From the NCBI GenBank assembly GCA_026214975.1, contig JAOBSW010000584.1:1-64000 (forward strand): 64,000 nt of DNA, given 5' to 3'. The position numbers and the translations under genes are program-made. This document shows positions 45,438-55,842 of this stretch, one piece after another (positions within the stretch are counted from its first letter, which is position 1; every line of letters starts with the position of its first letter). Origin of the DNA: Gentiana macrophylla. Taxonomy: Eukaryota > Streptophyta > Magnoliopsida > Gentianales > Gentianaceae. Under the pieces are notes generated by a model. The model was given only the letters and a program-made list of their open reading frames with translations, searched no databases and was not told the origin of the DNA.

Positions 45438-47202
45438 GAATTAGGAAAAAAATGGTGAAACCCCTAATTTCCCAAAACTCCCAAAAGGTTCTCTGCTTCT
45501 TCCATGGCGATTTCTTCCTCTAATCTTTTAAATGGCCACTCTGCCACCGGAATCCATTCGCAACGATCCTCCACCAGCCGCAAATCACCGGAATCCATGG
45601 CGTGCTGCTCTACTCCCATCGGATTTCGTCCATGGCACTTTCAAAGGGGAGCCAGCGATTACAATCCCCCGAGCAATTGAAACTACCTTACTAGGAAAAT
45701 TCTCCCAAGGAAAGCCTAGCTTGGAGATGATTCGCGAATTTCTCGCTGTGCAAAACTTTAAAGGTACTGCTCTTGTAGGGTTAATTGACCAAAAGCATGT
45801 TCTTCTTCGATTTGCTCTCCGTGCAGATTACATACGCTTGTTCTCAAAATCTATTTGGAATGTTAACGGAAAACCAATGCGAATCCTTAAATGGACTTCA
45901 AATTTTCGTATTGATCGGGAACCTTCAATAGTTTCGATTTGGTTATCTTTTCCTATGCTACCTATTCACTTGGTGAATCAGGAATTTATTTTCTCTCTAG
46001 TTTCATCTTTTAGCAAACCATTACGGATAGATAATGCGACTGAACATCTTAATAGACCCTCAGTTGCAAGAGTGCATGTAGAGATTGATTTGTTGGACTC
46101 GTTGCCATCTCGTGTTTGGATTCCGAGTGAAATAGGGACTGGCTTTTGGCAAGCAATCGAGCTTGAAACGGCTTTACCATCGTACTGTAGAGTTTGTTGG
46201 CACATAGGACATGAAGAACATTCTTGTACAGTTAAATACCAGAGCTTCTGCACACTTTTACACACAAATATGAGACACATACACAAAGAATTCAGACCAA
46301 AGCAAAAAGATGAGGGATACAATGTGCATACTGCCCAATATGGGAAAACATACAACATTTCTGATATTGATAAGGGGGCTGAATTGGTGTTAGAAATCAG
46401 TACAAGTATCAAAACTGTGGAGCGGGAAAAGCTGGATAAAGGAAAACGGGTGATGGTTGAATCTTCAATCCTGGAGGAAGGGGTTAGTAGCAAGTGGTCT
46501 GATGAGGACATGATAGATAGGACAACAAAACATCAACTGCTATCGAACTTGACCCAAGCAGTGCTCAATTTAGAAGCTTCAATTTTGAAGACCGACGAGC
46601 TATATCAAAAGGAGGGAAAAACTACAACTACTGACATGGCTTCAAGTGAGATAAGTGCAACAAGTGTGGACACAAGGCTGCAGTTGGGAGGGCTACACTT
46701 AGACTCAGCTCCAATTGTAGGACAGGGATCCAGCCTTGGGGTCAACTACTCTGATATTAGTATGGGACATGATCATGTCAATGCAGGCAGGGTTGAATAT
46801 GTTGCACCCTCTCTAGTTTTTAAAGGAATTGTAATTGCAAATGACTTACCTACAAGCAATTCCTTTGAGATGCTTTCTATACCGGGCACCGATGAAAACG
46901 CCAAAGCTATTGCTACAAACTCAATAGGTATAGATAGCAGCAACTCTGTCTTGGATTAGCTACAAAATATGGATTTTGACACCCAAAGGCTCGGTTGACT
47001 GGTTACATATCTGATAGGGATGCCAATAAGGATACCAAGGTGAAGTTAACTCCGGCTCAGAGAGTTCGAAGGAAAAAGAAAATATTTGATCTTTAGTTAT
47101 TGCTGGTTTTCTTGTTTTTCTTTTCTTCAGTCTTTCCCTAAAGCTAGAAACTCGGCTTCGTGAGTTTCAAAAGCTTCTATGAAATAAAATTTGTTTTAAA
47201 AA
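45438..47202 (+). mobile_element. ORF1-only non-LTR retroelement with target duplication
   Basis: Bounded by the 17-bp direct repeat AAAGGTGGAGTAATTAT (45421-45437 and 47203-47219) and ending in a short A tract. It consists of a short leader, one ORF (45532-46959) and about 240 bases of T-rich 3' UTR. No endonuclease or reverse transcriptase follows, although a LINE would need ORF2, so it must have moved with enzymes from another element. Confidence 0.85.
45532..46959 (+). CDS. LINE ORF1-type protein: DUF4283 plus CCHC knuckle (475 aa)
   Basis: An uninterrupted 475-codon frame. Residues about 35-180 fit DUF4283, the N-terminal RNA-binding-like domain of plant LINE ORF1 proteins (LLGKFSQGKPS, ILKWTSNFRIDREP, VSIWLSFPMLPIHL). 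Residues 219-232 are a zinc knuckle CRVCWHIGHEEHSC (CX2CX4HX4C). The C-terminal half is acidic and Ser/Thr-rich without recognised domains. Such proteins coat element RNA. ATG 45532 was chosen because its frame carries the domain; an ATG at 45504 in another frame opens a competing short frame. It is the intact twin of the broken copy at 551-2222. It could be mistaken for a host CCHC protein, but the flanking target duplication and A tail mark it as retrotransposed. Confidence 0.85.
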   Translation: MATLPPESIRNDPPPAANHRNPWRAALLPSDFVHGTFKGEPAITIPRAIETTLLGKFSQGKPSLEMIREFLAVQNFKGTALVGLIDQKHVLLRFALRADYIRLFSKSIWNVNGKPMRILKWTSNFRIDREPSIVSIWLSFPMLPIHLVNQEFIFSLVSSFSKPLRIDNATEHLNRPSVARVHVEIDLLDSLPSRVWIPSEIGTGFWQAIELETALPSYCRVCWHIGHEEHSCTVKYQSFCTLLHTNMRHIHKEFRPKQKDEGYNVHTAQYGKTYNISDIDKGAELVLEISTSIKTVEREKLDKGKRVMVESSILEEGVSSKWSDEDMIDRTTKHQLLSNLTQAVLNLEASILKTDELYQKEGKTTTTDMASSEISATSVDTRLQLGGLHLDSAPIVGQGSSLGVNYSDISMGHDHVNAGRVEYVAPSLVFKGIVIANDLPTSNSFEMLSIPGTDENAKAIATNSIGIDSSNSVLD

Positions 47203-47309
47203 AAAGGTGGAGTAATTATAGGAAATTGAATCTTCCCAAAACTGTTATCCAATTTAAAAACAAAAAACAAAAAAAAAAAACGCAATCATAAGTATGCATC
47301 GGTTAAGAC

Positions 47310-47337
47310 TGACCACCCAAGAATGATATTTTCCAAC

Positions 47338-47407
<70 letters not shown>

Positions 47408-47990
47408 CGAGTGAAGCAACATTAACACGTGAAATAAGAATGTAATAAGAATGATACTCATCCGTCCCAATTTGTTTGAGACTTATTCCATTTATAGCTG
47501 TCTCAAAATATGTCTCATAACTCTATAGCTAATTAGACTCAATTTAATTGCCTAATTGTCCCAATGTATTTTATAAAGTGAAAATGGTGCTACATATAAA
47601 AAGGACAAAAAAACGTAAATTAGTCAAGTTTTAAACGACTAGACAACCTATTAATTGATGTCTCCTTAAATATTGTAAGTTTCAAAATGTCCCAAACAAA
47701 TTGGGACGGAATGAGTAATTTCCAATGTATTGAAAAAATTACGAGTGAGGTAACAATAACAAGTGAAGTAACAAGGCAATAAAATGATTATTTCCAACAT
47801 ACAGTAACAATTATGAGTGAAGTAACAGTCACAAATGAAGTAACAATGCAATGAAAAGCATCATTTCCAACATATAGTATCAATTACGAGTGAAGTGACA
47901 ATAAAACATGAAGTAAGAATGCAATAAGAATGATTATTTTCAACATATAGTAACAATTACGAGTGAAGTAACAACGGGAATTAAAAGTGT
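47310..47990. repeat. Degenerate minisatellite, copy B
   Basis: Same units as 2310-3000. The first unit carries (TG)n(TA)n at about 47340-47404; a Stowaway MITE at 47457-47715 separates it from three further units. Confidence 0.8.
47457..47715. mobile_element. Stowaway-like MITE, copy B (259 bp)
   Basis: TIRs CTCATCCGTCCCAATTTG and CAAATTGGGACGGAATGAG, flanked by TA (47455-47456 and 47716-47717). Confidence 0.85.
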
Positions 47991-47999
47991 CGTATCAAG

Positions 48000-49430
48000 T
48001 TTCAAATGTAGAATGTGGGAAGTAAAAGTGTCTGATTTTTTATTACAATGTGATTGAGGGGTATAAGTCAAAGGCTTTAAATGTGTGAAGGTTATCATGG
48101 ACTCATTTATGTTATTATTTTATATTTAAAAGGTTGAATAAATTGATTTGACAGATTTAGTATTACTCATCAAATTATGGCAGGACATTTACTCCAATTT
48201 ATGGCACGGCATTTACTCCATCTTTACCACACAAAAAAATCATGGTATTTCGTTGCATCTATTATAAATTTGTCTTTTTTAACCACAAAAAATAGAAGTT
48301 ATCATTCCATCCCTTTTTTTTTATACATGTTTTGTCCTTCTGACCCTTTTCCCCTAAAATAAATGAGGGGTAAACGAGGATTTTTTTTTCGATCCAAACT
48401 CCCTCTCTCTAACTAAAAATTTCCCACTGCCTTCTCTCTAACTTTCCTCTCACCCCCGTCTACACCAGAAAACCTTTTCCGGCACCGACCGACCTTTTTC
48501 TCTTATTTATGGTTTTCTTTTATTTTTAGCAGATCTTCTTCTATTCTTTTCATCTTTCCTCTGAATAACATTCTCTTGCTTTTTCCGCCGACTTTGGCGA
48601 TCTTAATCAGGGGCGTTTGATTCTATGCGACATCGTGGGTATTATAAGGTCTCTCAGGCTACTTTTGGTGCAGGGACTTTCTTGGTTTTGATTATCCGGA
48701 TGCGGCCGAAGGTGGTTTGACGGTTGACGTCAAGAGAAGTGTTTTTCAGACCGTGGATTTTGTTGCATGTTTCGGGGGAAAGATTTGTATGTTTTTTGTT
48801 TTTCCTTTTTGTTTTCGTTTGCCGTCGCATGAGTTTCTCTGGTGGTTTTGCCCACTGCACCCAACTCCTATGTTTTTTGTCCGCTCATTCGGGATGAGAG
48901 GTTTCTCTTTAGGATTTCTCTGCACCGCACGGTGGCGGAGTTTTTTGCGGATCTAGGCTTCGGTGCTTTTGGTTTGATTTGTCGTTTGTTTTTTCTCGTT
49001 GTTTTTGTTTGGCTTTGTATCGCTAGTAAGGATTTTCGTGTTGGTGGTCGGTGGTCTCGAGCACACCTGCATTTATCTGCATTTTCAAGAAATTTTCTTC
49101 CATTTTCTCGCTCATCCCTCCCCAAGAGATTCCTTGCTTGGCTTGTTTCACTGGTTGTTTTTGTGATTCTAGTTTACTAGGCTTTTGCGTTTGGTCCAAC
49201 GAGTGGTGTCTTTGTCCGGCTCTTTCCGGTTGTATTTCTGGCGTTAGTCCGGTTTCTTCAGTAATCTTTTTTCAATAATCTTTCGTTTGTGGAAAAGAAT
49301 TGAGGGGTAAAAGAAGAAAAATATAATAAATGCTAATTGATTTTCTAAATGGTTTTATATTGTGTGACAAAATTTAAAAAACTAAATGAAATTACATTTT
49401 GAGACATATGTAGTATAAAAATGTGTTGGG
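48000..49430. other. Unassigned duplicated block, copy B
   Basis: Counterpart of 3000-4360. Open frames (48717-48956, 48842-49180) are not conserved in the A copy and lack motifs. I cannot name it; an old LINE-type 3' region is possible for 48950-49300 on composition alone. Confidence 0.4.
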
Positions 49431-49439
49431 CCTCTGCCA

Positions 49440-50680
49440 AAAAACGCCCACACTTGTGAGGGGTGTTAAAGTATACGAAATATTGTTAATTATCTATGCC
49501 ATCGTCAGCTTAATATTTTGGGAGGGAGAGATGGTTGTGCCCACACTTGAGGGGCATGTTAAAGAACATAAAATGTTAAATATCTACATATACACTTGAT
49601 GGACGTGTTAAAATATTTAAAATGTCAATTATATTTCCCCATCAGATTAATATTTTGGATGGTTGTATGTTAATTATCTACCATCTCATCAGCGTAAAAT
49701 TTTGGGAGATGTGGTAATTCAAACATTGTATCAGAGCACGAGATAATCGGTTCAAACCTTGCTCCCAACATTATTGTTTTTCTCATTTATATTGTGCAAG
49801 TGTTGGGTCTCTTAGTTGGTATTGTGTAAGTGTTGGGTCTCTTTGTTGGCTCTTGTAGTGCGTTTATATGCTTACACTCGAGGGGATGATGTTAATTATC
49901 TACCGTAATTATATTGTGCACTTGAGGGGGCGATGTAAATTATTTACCTCATTTATATTATGCAAGTGTTGTGTCCCTTTATTGGCCCTTGTAGTGCCTT
50001 TATATGCCTACACTTGAGGGGCGATGTTAATTATCTACCTCATTTATATTGTGCAAGTGTAAGGTCAATTTGTTGGCATTGTGTAAGTGTTGTGTCTCTT
50101 TGTTGGCACTTGTAGTGCCTTTATATGCCTACACTTGAGGGGTCAAGGTTAATTATCTATCTCATCGGTGCAATTTTTTGGTTGAGATGGTAATTCAAAA
50201 CCCACACTTAAGGGGCGTGTGTAAGTGTGTTGGGTCTCTTTGTTGGTATTGTGTAACTTTTATGTCTCTTTGTCGGCTCTCGTAGTGTCTTTATATGCCT
50301 ACACTTGAGGGGCCGTTGTTAATTATGTACCTCCTTATATTGTGCAAATGTTGAGTCTCTTTGTGGCATTGTGTAAGTGTTGGGTCTCTTTATTGACCCT
50401 TGTAGTTCCTTTATATGCCTACACTCCAGGGAGCGATGTTAATATCTACCTCATCAGCTTAAACTTTTAGTTGAGATGGAAATTAACACCCACACTTGAG
50501 GGGCGTGTTAAACTATATAAAATGTTAATTTTCTATTTCCCCATCAACTTAATCTTTTGGGAAAGTTGGGAGAGATGGTAATTCAACACCCACACTTGAG
50601 GACGTGTTAAATTATATAAAATGTTAATTATCTATTACTGCATCAAATTAATGTTTTGGGAGAGTTGATAGTTCAACGGT
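49440..50680. repeat. TRIM-like tandem array, copy B
   Basis: The phrase 'tatatgcctacactt' or a close variant recurs at 49864, 50001, 50122, 50292 and 50412, spacings of about 120-170 bp. Flanking these are short LTR-like pieces beginning TGTTAA after 'cttgaggggc', and one 'attgtatcagagc' at about 49725, close to the tRNA-Met primer-site sequence TGGTATCAGAGC. This suggests repeated copies of a miniature LTR element. No coding sequence. Confidence 0.6.
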
Positions 50681-50687
50681 ATGTCAC

Positions 50688-50750
50688 TACGAGAAAACAG
50701 TGTTTTTATGATGCGCATGTGCGCGTCGTATTATACCGCGTCATAAAATT
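50688..50750. mobile_element. CACTA-like terminal fragment, copy B
   Basis: CACTACGAGAAAACAG followed by the inverted 'gatgcgcatgtgcgcgtcg' / 'cgcgtcataaaa', like the ends and subterminal repeats of En/Spm (CACTA) elements. The other terminus and any transposase are absent. Confidence 0.5.
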
Positions 50751-51174
50751 CAAGTTAAGGATGAATTCTTAGTTTGATGAATCTTAGAACTGGGTATACA
50801 TAAAAATACACAAACGCTAACCCCGAGGCTTATGAAGATAACGAGATTACAGTCTAGGTTTGTGATCACTTTGATTAGTGATGTAGTGAGCTGGGAAATG
50901 TTCTCAGCAAGAAATCAATGTGGATTCTACAACTAAGCCCAAACACATTGTTGTCTCAGAGGCGCAACAGAAGCGAAGCGTGGATGTAAGAGGTTTGTTA
51001 ACAACCGTGGGCACATGATCAAAGCAATATTGTCTCAAGTATATGCCTGATGAATACACTCACCTCAGTTTGATTTCTTTTATTTCTTCACATCTTTACA
51101 TTTCTGGTTCATCTATTGCAGATTTGTTTCAACGGTTTCTAGTTTAAAAACTGTTTGTTGTATCTGTTCTTGTT

Positions 51175-52130
51175 ATGTATAAGTTTTCGTGCATATTTCT
51201 GAGTATATTTCATAATTTATTCCGGTATTTACAGGATTGGTTCCGTGTCTACACATACAGTGGCGGAGCTACATGCAACAAGGGGACCAACTGCCCCTCT
51301 TGATCCGGAAAAATTACACTAATATATATACAAAGCATATCGTTTGCCCTCTTTAAATTTTTTATTTGCCTTCAAAAAATTTATTACCCTTCTTACCCGA
51401 GATCCTGTCTCCGCCCCTAACACATACCGTAACGCACTTCACACACGTTATAATCGTAACAAATAAATCAAAAGCAATGATTTAAGCCTATTTTGGCATA
51501 ATTTAGCCAAGTCTGGGTTTGAAAACCAATGACAATATCTTCTAATCGCAAAAACGTCTCCCTACTAAAAGCAATTGGATGGGAATAATGTAGCCATGGA
51601 AGAGAGCTGCCGGAGAGGATGGGTCAGCCATGGAAGAGAGCTGTGAGAAATAGAACGTGGGAACGGCGGAAAAGAAAAGAACGGAGAGAAGCTCTACGGA
51701 AGAGTATTAGGGCTCTGCTACCATAATAGATTTTGGAAAAATATTATTTTATTCACGCATATAATTGACTGAACTGTATAGTATATATAGTTACAACAGA
51801 GAGTTATAGAACCTATCTAGAAGTATTTAAATATTTACGGTTACACTAATAATTACAGATAAATATTTTAAACTATATATGGTCTATCATGGTTTTCATA
51901 ATTATTCACTCATAGTATATTTCATAATTTCTTCCTGTATTTACGGGATTGGTTTCGTGTCTACACATACCGTAAAACACTTCACACACGTTATAATCGT
52001 AACAAATAAATCAAAAGCAAAGATTTAAGCCTATTTTTGCATAATTTAGCCTAGTCTGGGTTTGAAAACCAATGACAATATCTTATAACCGCAAAAGCGT
52101 CTTCCTAGTGGGAATAATGTAGAAGCCATG
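51175..52130. repeat. Local tandem duplication downstream of laccase copy B
   Basis: About 51195-51610 and 51900-52130 share 'gtatatttcataattt', 'gtgtctacacatac', 'cacttcacacacgttataat' and 'aaccaatgacaatatctt' in order. Only the first unit carries the hAT-like MITE. 'ccatggaagagagctg' is also duplicated at 51594 and 51628. Confidence 0.85.
51259..51419. mobile_element. hAT-type MITE (161 bp)
   Basis: Ends AGTGGCGGAG and CTCCGCCCCTA, imperfect TIRs of hAT style. The 8-bp target duplication ACACATAC is at 51251-51258 and 51420-51427. The unoccupied site is preserved in the second unit of the local duplication (51963-51970). It is absent from copy A. Confidence 0.85.
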
Positions 52131-52405
52131 CAATTGACAGCTTTATTTCATTACTTCTCACAAAATGTGAATGAATACATTGCCTGAATAATTTTTTTAC
52201 TGAACAGCTGAAAAACAATATATTAAAAGTGAGATCCAGCAAGAGGCTGGAATTTTTTTCTCAATACAACAGATCCACAAATTGAAAACTAGACTATAGT
52301 TGACTAAAAATAAATTAGAATGACAGAAAAAAAAATTAAGATACACTTGTGATTGTATAATCAGCCAGCCGTGAAATTAAATCTTCTGAAATATCTTGAA
52401 AAGTT
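52131..52405 (-). other. Probable 3' UTR of laccase copy B
   Basis: AT-rich sequence downstream of the stop, shared with copy A (6530-6793). No distinct polyadenylation signal can be assigned with confidence. Confidence 0.4.
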
Positions 52406-55400
52406 CTAACATTTTGGGAGGTCATGAGGCGGCGGGGGTATTTTAGTTGACGGAGTCGGCCCATTTCCAACTTCAAAAGCAAATCCCAAACCACTATGGA
52501 GATGTGCATCCAAGTGACAATGGAAAAACCATATGCCCGGATTATCAGCTCTGAACCGTATAACAGCCCATCCTCCTACCGGGACTGCTATAGTATTTCG
52601 TATCTGTGGATTGACAAAATTGAATTTTTTGGTGTCGGTTGCTGGGTTGAAGTTTCCAAAGCCTTGGGCCAAAACGTAAAAGTTGAAGCTATGCAAGTGC
52701 ATCGGGTGGTCGTCCTTTGTTATCAAAGCAGTATCTTGTAGTACCACCTGAACTGTCGAATTAAACTTAAGAGGATACACTTTTGTTGACTTTGTAACCA
52801 TCACCAACGCTGGGTTCAAAATATTTCTATCATCAGTGTAGTTGAACTTCAAGGGCGGTTCCTTTGGAAAGTCCTTGGTATATACTCCGACTGTCTTTTT
52901 ATTGACAAAAGCTTCTAACATAGAAGTCTTAGTAGGCAACAGGAATGATGCATTATTCATGCTACTCGCAACTCTTTGGCCTAGTGGCCCAGGGCAACTA
53001 ACATTCCTGGCCCTCCATAAAGCGACTAAACTCAATCCAATGGTTATAAACAATTGCTCGTCAACTTTACGTGGAACTTCCCCATAGAATGGATCGGAAA
53101 CAAGACCAGTTAAACTGGTGAAGAATTTGTGGGCAGTTGATGTATCGTTGAATGGCGGAAGAATAGGCATTTTTGGTGGAATTGACTTTTGTGCTTTTTT
53201 ATATTGAAGTATTCCAACTGTGGTAGTGTTGTCGTACGCTCCAGCTATTGTGGTTTTGTAAGGACGTGCTGCCATATAATACGATGCAGGAGGTTGATTG
53301 GCAGTCAATAGAACATCGTAGGTTTGAGCCGAGCCGACTACTAAAATATCGGTGACATAAGGATTTACGTAACAGGCATCACTCGCAATAACTGTAAAGG
53401 AGTGTCCGGCTATCTTGAAAAACAGATTGTTACTGAGTGCGGTGTTGATAACACGTAGCAAATACGTTTTTCCATGTACTACCGTTATCTTGTGTGTTTC
53501 TGTTTCGTAACATAGGATGACAAGGAAGAATAATCAGTAAAATTATGTTGTCAATATAATAAAAATGATTGTGAATTCGGATGTGTAGATTCATCCTTTG
53601 ATATAATAGTACTTACGATTTGTTGAGCATGGGTACAAACTGCCTGGCAAGCCATTTATGGTATACGAATTGGATATGTTGAATGGAGCTCCGGTAACTA
53701 AAGACCTCTCTTCCAATTCAACAATATTTGCTTTCCAATACTCTCCTGCAGTAATTTTTTTTTTCATTATCAAACTTGGATTTTTGACAATATGCATAGT
53801 GTGCATAGTAATATATAATCAAATTTGAAGTTTCAAATTACCTAAAAGAATAGTGAACTCCCCATCAGGCTTTGCATATGGGTAGGACTGACCTCGACGT
53901 GGACGAATGATGAGCGCTCCATGAACAGTTTCTCTCATAAAAGACGAGTGTGCATGCCACCAAAGGGTTCCTACTTGTTGTACTATGTTAAACCTGTATG
54001 TATAACTTTTACCTGGGGCTATCGGACACTGAGTTACGTATTCCGGTCCGTCTGCCCATGGAGTCATTCTTTGAAATATCCCATGCCTGTATATATATGC
54101 ATATTAGACCACTTAATTAGCTCTCTACTTCACACCGTACTAGCTAGTTTTTACATCTACAGATTTGCAAGGCATGTTGATTACCAACTTATGCAACAAG
54201 TAACAAGAAAAACAATAAAAATGTGAATCGATAAAATACATCATCATAATCAAGAACAATTGTCAAAATATGGATAAAAGCGTGTTTAATTATGAACTTT
54301 TCATTGTTATCTCGATCTTGATCATCATAAAATTTGTCTGCATATAAATATGACCTACTGTCTGATTTATTTAACTAAAAATACTTTATTGTACTACTAT
54401 ATGATGGATGAAATACTGAAAACAAAAATGCTACTAGTGCAACCACTCCGACACAACATGAAGTGTCAGTGCGATCACTCATTACGTGGAAGTTGGACTA
54501 ATTAATCTTTAAGAACACCTGTAGATGATCTCTAAAAGATGGTAAATCTTACTAATTCTAACATTTTCCATAAAAATACAGCTGAATCAGAATATGTATT
54601 CAACAGAACATGATGTGTCACTGCCACATGAGAATGTAATATTTGTAGTTTTAAAGTCGTTGCAGCATTACTACTACTTTATTAATAGATACAGATCAAA
54701 ATTGTACTCCCTCCATCCCATTTTGTTTGGGACATTTGACTTTTCAACCGCTTACGAAACGTCTAATTAATCCTTCGAATTTCATCAAATGATCTAATAC
54801 TTTTTACATTTATGTACTTTAAGTTTCACTTTATCATAACCCTAATAATATTACATCAATTAACGAAATTCCAAGGATTAATTAGACTTTTCGCAAACTC
54901 TGAAATAGTGAAATGTCACAAACAAAATAGACGGATGGAGTAATTAATAATATTCTCGTATAAATCAATAGGCCTTATTAAGTAGTTGACTTCACATAAG
55001 TAGTGCAATATCTCTCGTGTATAGTTGTATAATAGAGCCAACTGGCCTTGAATTGACCTTATCGTTTTATTTTATTTTTTCATTTTTCTTACTACATCAA
55101 TTCTATTAGGAGTGACTAATGATATGAGCACAACTATTACGTCACAGTTTACATAAGTTGTTAATTATTTAAAATAGAATCGGTTGAAAAAACTCAGTTT
55201 CAACCCAGTAATTAACACAGCCAAGTTAATTGTCTTACCAATGAATACTGAGATCGTACGGTGACTTGTTAAATACATGAACCACAAGAGTATCACCCTC
55301 GTCCACATTAATAGTTGGCCCTGGAAATTGTCCATTCACTGCAGTAATTTCATTTTTCTCACACAAACGTACAATTGTGAGATTTCCCACCTGTTATATA

Positions 55401-55587
55401 CCCAAAATAAATAAATAAGTTAAGATACAGATGTTTCATACAATTATTATAAAAAAAAATTGTAGTATATATTTGAAGCTAGGGCAATACTTACATCAAA
55501 TGAGTACTCTACAACTTTTGCAGAAGTATATGACAATGAAACAGCGATAATCAAAGCGTATATAAGCCAATACTTATTACTTGCCAT
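52406..55587 (-). CDS. LAC: Laccase (p-diphenol:O2 oxidoreductase), intact, 570 aa
   Basis: Exons (minus strand): 55587-55495, 55390-55239, 54086-53842, 53745-53617, 53499-52406 (93, 152, 245, 129, 1094 bp). All introns are GT-AG and the sum is exactly 571 codons. Exon 1 encodes a signal peptide ([20 protein letters not shown]) with likely cleavage near TSA/KVV, so the enzyme should be secreted to the cell wall. The four copper signatures are complete: [27 protein letters not shown], and [12 protein letters not shown] with Leu at the axial type-1 position. Plant laccases oxidise monolignols or flavonoids with reduction of O2 to water. The 152/245/129 exon series is typical of the family, but the last exon is continuous where many members have a further intron. 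Intron 2 is 1.15 kb and holds a Stowaway MITE. It ends in LPKC. Twin of 6794-9964. Confidence 0.95.
54707..54940. mobile_element. Stowaway MITE in laccase intron 2, copy B (234 bp)
   Basis: Ends CTCCCTCCATCCCATTTTG and CAAAATAGACGGATGGAG, flanked by TA (54705-54706 and 54941-54942). It sits wholly inside the intron, without touching splice sites. Confidence 0.85.
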
Positions 55588-55698
55588 TTTGATTCTTGAA
55601 AATGATAAAAAGAATACAGAGGGATATAATTAGGGTTCCCTAAAGAATAAATAAAAAAGAGATTAAAGATGTGATATTACAGCAGGCTCTCTTGGCCC

Positions 55699-55706
55699 TA
55701 TTTATA
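55699..55706 (-). promoter_or_regulatory. TATA box of laccase copy B
   Basis: TATAAATA on the minus strand, about 112 bases before the ATG at 55587. Confidence 0.65.
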
Positions 55707-55842
55707 ATGATTGAAGATCTGGGACGTAGTAGACCGATTGGAACGAAGACTTTCTATAGTTTTCATGAATGAATTGAATGGTTCAAAGGATAAGAAGTAA
55801 TTAAGGTAATATAAAACTAATTGAATGACAGAGGAGACTAAG

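Noticed and set aside
45978..46511. 177-codon antisense frame opposite the LINE ORF1
   Set aside because: Antisense shadow of the DUF4283 ORF; composition follows the sense codons.
48717..49180. Overlapping open frames of 75-112 codons in the unassigned block
   Set aside because: The duplicate at 3700-4190 does not preserve the frames, and no motif is recognisable.
49725..49770. A tRNA gene at 'gtatcagagcacgagataatcggttcaa'-type sequence
   Set aside because: It lacks an acceptor stem and cloverleaf; the string fits an LTR-element primer site and leader better.
49440..50680. CRISPR-like array
   Set aside because: Repeat spacing is irregular, repeats are degenerate, the context is a plant genome with LTR-like ends, and no cas genes are present.
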